Below the pieces are notes generated by a model. The model was given only the letters and a program-made list of their open reading frames with translations, searched no databases and was not told the origin of the DNA. A stretch of DNA of 15,016 nucleotides from Flavobacterium sp. (GTDB lineage: Bacteria; Bacteroidota; Bacteroidia; Flavobacteriales; Flavobacteriaceae). Positions 13,110 to 15,016 of the stretch are shown here, piece after piece. A program made the position numbers and the translations under genes. Every line of letters begins with the position of its first letter. The stretch's first letter is position 1. The DNA is taken from assembly GCF_030146175.1 (NCBI RefSeq), contig NZ_JASLCE010000012.1, positions 1 through 15,016 of the forward strand, in the 5' to 3' direction.

Positions 13110-15016
13110 TTAATCGACTTCCGGCACGCGTTGCTGTTCCTTTTTCGGTTCTTCGGCGTTTTTGTTTTTACGATCTTCGATAAACTTAATAAAGTCCGGA
13201 GCAAGATCCGAATCCGGTAAACGGTCGGTCGGATTGGTGGTGTCTTTTTCTTTTACTTTAGTAAAGATTTTACGCCATAATTCGCGCATCGTATCAAAAT
13301 CCACCTCATACGAAAGTCCGATTCCCTGCGTATAGCCAATCCCCTCTCCAATATAGTTAATATCGTTTTCGCGGTTAAAGGCTCTTGCTTTTAACGATCC
13401 GTCTTTATTGAGGCGTAACTGAAGCTCCACGTCACCTACGATAACCGATTCCTGGTTTCCGCCAACCGGTACACCAAATTTACCATTAATAGTAATACGA
13501 TCGTCGATTTGAGACGAAACGGTAACCCCAACTTTACCCTGTGTTTGGGCAAATGGTGTCCTGTCGCCCTGAACAAAGTTAAATCCGACTTTTACTTTAT
13601 CGTCACTACCGGCAAAAATATCGTCAAAAATAGAGCTGGCTCGTTCGAATAAACTTCCGTAAACCGAATTGGAAGCACTTTCTGCCGAAAGGAATCCACC
13701 GGTTCCCAACAAAGCCAACGCCTGTGTCTGACGGACGTCTCGGTCGCTTAGTTTATAATCGATTTCCGATTTTAATACCGAACTCACACTTGGGAATTCA
13801 ATTCGGAAATCCGGTTCCGGGTTGCTCAGGTTACCGTTTAGCATAATATAAACTTCCGTAGGCACTTTACGGCTAAAAGACGCATTGTCCAAAATAACCG
13901 CCGGATTGGCCTCGGTTTTATATACCGCCTGAAGGTTTAAAGCCGCATTCATCGGGTTTCCATCCCAACGAATGGTTCCGTATTCTTTTACTTCAAATTT
14001 CTTATCGATTAAGCCCAGGTATTTAAAGTTGTATTCTCCTTTATAGGTCTGGAAATCGCCCCACATATTAAATTTACCCATGGTGTTGATTTCCATCGTG
14101 ATAAATCCTTCCCCTCTTCCTTTCATTCCGTGGCCGGTATTTTTGTCGAGAATAATTTCGATATCGGCATCACGGGTCATTCGGAATTCGAATTTAAGTT
14201 CAATTCCTTTAAACTTGTTCAGCACGACTTCTTCCAATCCTTTTTGCTTGGCTTCTTTTTCCTTTTTACTCAGGAAGTGGATAAACGAGTTGTTTCCGAT
14301 ACCCTGCGCATCGTTTAACGGAATCTTGATACTGGTTCCTTTGTTCGACTCGGCATCCATTTCGATATACAGGTTGTTGACCGGTCCGGTAATCGAAGCT
14401 TCTCCTTTGATAAAAGCCCTACCATAATAAATCGCATCTTCGTGATCCTGCGTATCAAGACCAAGCAGGTTATCCGATCGCAGTTTTAAGTCCAGTTGCC
14501 AATCTTCGAGTTTTTTATGTCGGATCGTACCGTTAAGCGTTCCTTTTGTTTTTTCCTTGGTATCGGTGAGTTCGATATTTCTGAAAATAAACTGGTCTTC
14601 CGTCAAGTTGATCAGCGCATTTTCCTCGAAATTATAATCCACACCGAGATACGGGACTTTCATCCCGGCTTCATTCAGGTAAAGGCTGCCGTCTACTTCC
14701 GGATTCCGGACGCTTCCTGCAATCGACGCCCTACCCGAGGCAAAACCGCGCATATCGGAGAAAATACTTCCCAGAAGCGGTCCGATCGGACTAATGTTAA
14801 ATCGGGTAAACCCGGCATTTAGCGCCAGTATACTTTCTTTATTGATGATCTCGATATTACCGTTCAGGAAGAAGTTCTCTACGTGATCATTGATAATCGA
14901 GGAATTTACATTAAACTTTCGGAACGAATCTTCACCGGTCACCTCCAGATTCAGATCACCCATCATTACTTTATTCACCTGAAGGGAATCGACCGTTAAA
15001 GCCGCTGTTGGTAAAT
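13110..15016 (-). CDS. tamB: TamB-type translocation/assembly protein, C-terminal part (5' end outside window)
   Basis: At least 635 codons are visible, and the frame stays open to the right edge, so the real start lies beyond 15016; the GTG at 14978 is internal. The visible part is repetitive beta-sheet sequence of the AsmA/TamB kind, such as GSVRNPEVDGSLYLNEAG. It is followed by the C-terminal TamB domain (PF04357 type, DUF490), with GGFLSAESASNS, VGFNFVQGD and a late sequence of outer-membrane-strand character (GIGYTQGIGLSYEVDF). It ends in a charged Lys/Glu tail. TamB spans the periplasm from the inner membrane and assists outer-membrane protein assembly or lipid transport. Long tail and length fit flavobacterial members. 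Confidence 0.92.
   Translation of the reverse strand, partial: LPTAALTVDSLQVNKVMMGDLNLEVTGEDSFRKFNVNSSIINDHVENFFLNGNIEIINKESILALNAGFTRFNISPIGPLLGSIFSDMRGFASGRASIAGSVRNPEVDGSLYLNEAGMKVPYLGVDYNFEENALINLTEDQFIFRNIELTDTKEKTKGTLNGTIRHKKLEDWQLDLKLRSDNLLGLDTQDHEDAIYYGRAFIKGEASITGPVNNLYIEMDAESNKGTSIKIPLNDAQGIGNNSFIHFLSKKEKEAKQKGLEEVVLNKFKGIELKFEFRMTRDADIEIILDKNTGHGMKGRGEGFITMEINTMGKFNMWGDFQTYKGEYNFKYLGLIDKKFEVKEYGTIRWDGNPMNAALNLQAVYKTEANPAVILDNASFSRKVPTEVYIMLNGNLSNPEPDFRIEFPSVSSVLKSEIDYKLSDRDVRQTQALALLGTGGFLSAESASNSVYGSLFERASSIFDDIFAGSDDKVKVGFNFVQGDRTPFAQTQGKVGVTVSSQIDDRITINGKFGVPVGGNQESVIVGDVELQLRLNKDGSLKARAFNRENDINYIGEGIGYTQGIGLSYEVDFDTMRELWRKIFTKVKEKDTTNPTDRLPDSDLAPDFIKFIEDRKNKNAEEPKKEQQRVPEVD

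Noticed and set aside
14080..14427. Plus-strand reading frame of 115 codons
   Set aside because: It is a shadow of the TamB gene, as are 14130-14318 and 14496-14822.
14976..14978. GTG as start of the TamB gene
   Set aside because: The frame is open upstream to the window edge and the upstream residues (TVDSLQVNK) fit the protein, so the GTG is internal.

Overview
The window looks like chromosomal DNA from a flavobacterium (Bacteroidota, family Flavobacteriaceae). The evidence is the protein families present (DUF6268-like outer-membrane protein, Bacteroidota-type S9 peptidase, flavobacterial TamB), AT-rich intergenic DNA, no clear Shine-Dalgarno sequences, and several promoter -7 boxes close to the Bacteroidota consensus TAnnTTTG. 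No tRNA, rRNA, insertion sequence or CRISPR array was seen. No gene-free stretch exceeds 300 bases; the longest is the 221 bases at the left edge.

Layout from left to right. (1) A small lipoprotein gene (222-1040, +) faces lpdA (dihydrolipoyl dehydrogenase, 1171-2574, -). Between them lie a dispersed 15-bp palindrome and a shared two-way terminator. (2) An accessory block spans 2.7-6.6 kb. It holds a DUF6268-like outer-membrane protein gene (-), a divergent, translationally coupled LytS-type histidine kinase and LytTR response regulator (+), and then four tandem genes (-) for 64-68 residue cysteine-rich peptides. The peptides share a leader resembling bacteriocin or RiPP leaders. A ~70-bp direct repeat flanks the outer-membrane-protein/kinase/regulator part. 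A 21-bp-phased direct repeat that fits a LytTR operator lies between the divergent genes. (3) An Lrp/AsnC regulator (-) is divergent from a PLP-dependent trans-sulfuration-family enzyme (+). (4) A secreted S9 prolyl-oligopeptidase-type peptidase (+) ends at a second copy of the palindrome and another two-way terminator. (5) A glycolytic pfkA-gapA operon (-). (6) The C-terminal ~636 codons of a TamB-type protein (-), cut by the right edge.

Most of the window is core metabolism and envelope biogenesis. The unusual part is the 2.7-6.6 kb block. A membrane sensor kinase and LytTR regulator next to a family of small leader peptides recalls the peptide-pheromone and bacteriocin circuits of Firmicutes. 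No peptide transporter, C39 protease or modification enzyme is visible here, so a functional link is inferred from position only. The Lrp regulator probably controls the neighbouring PLP enzyme gene, and may control itself.
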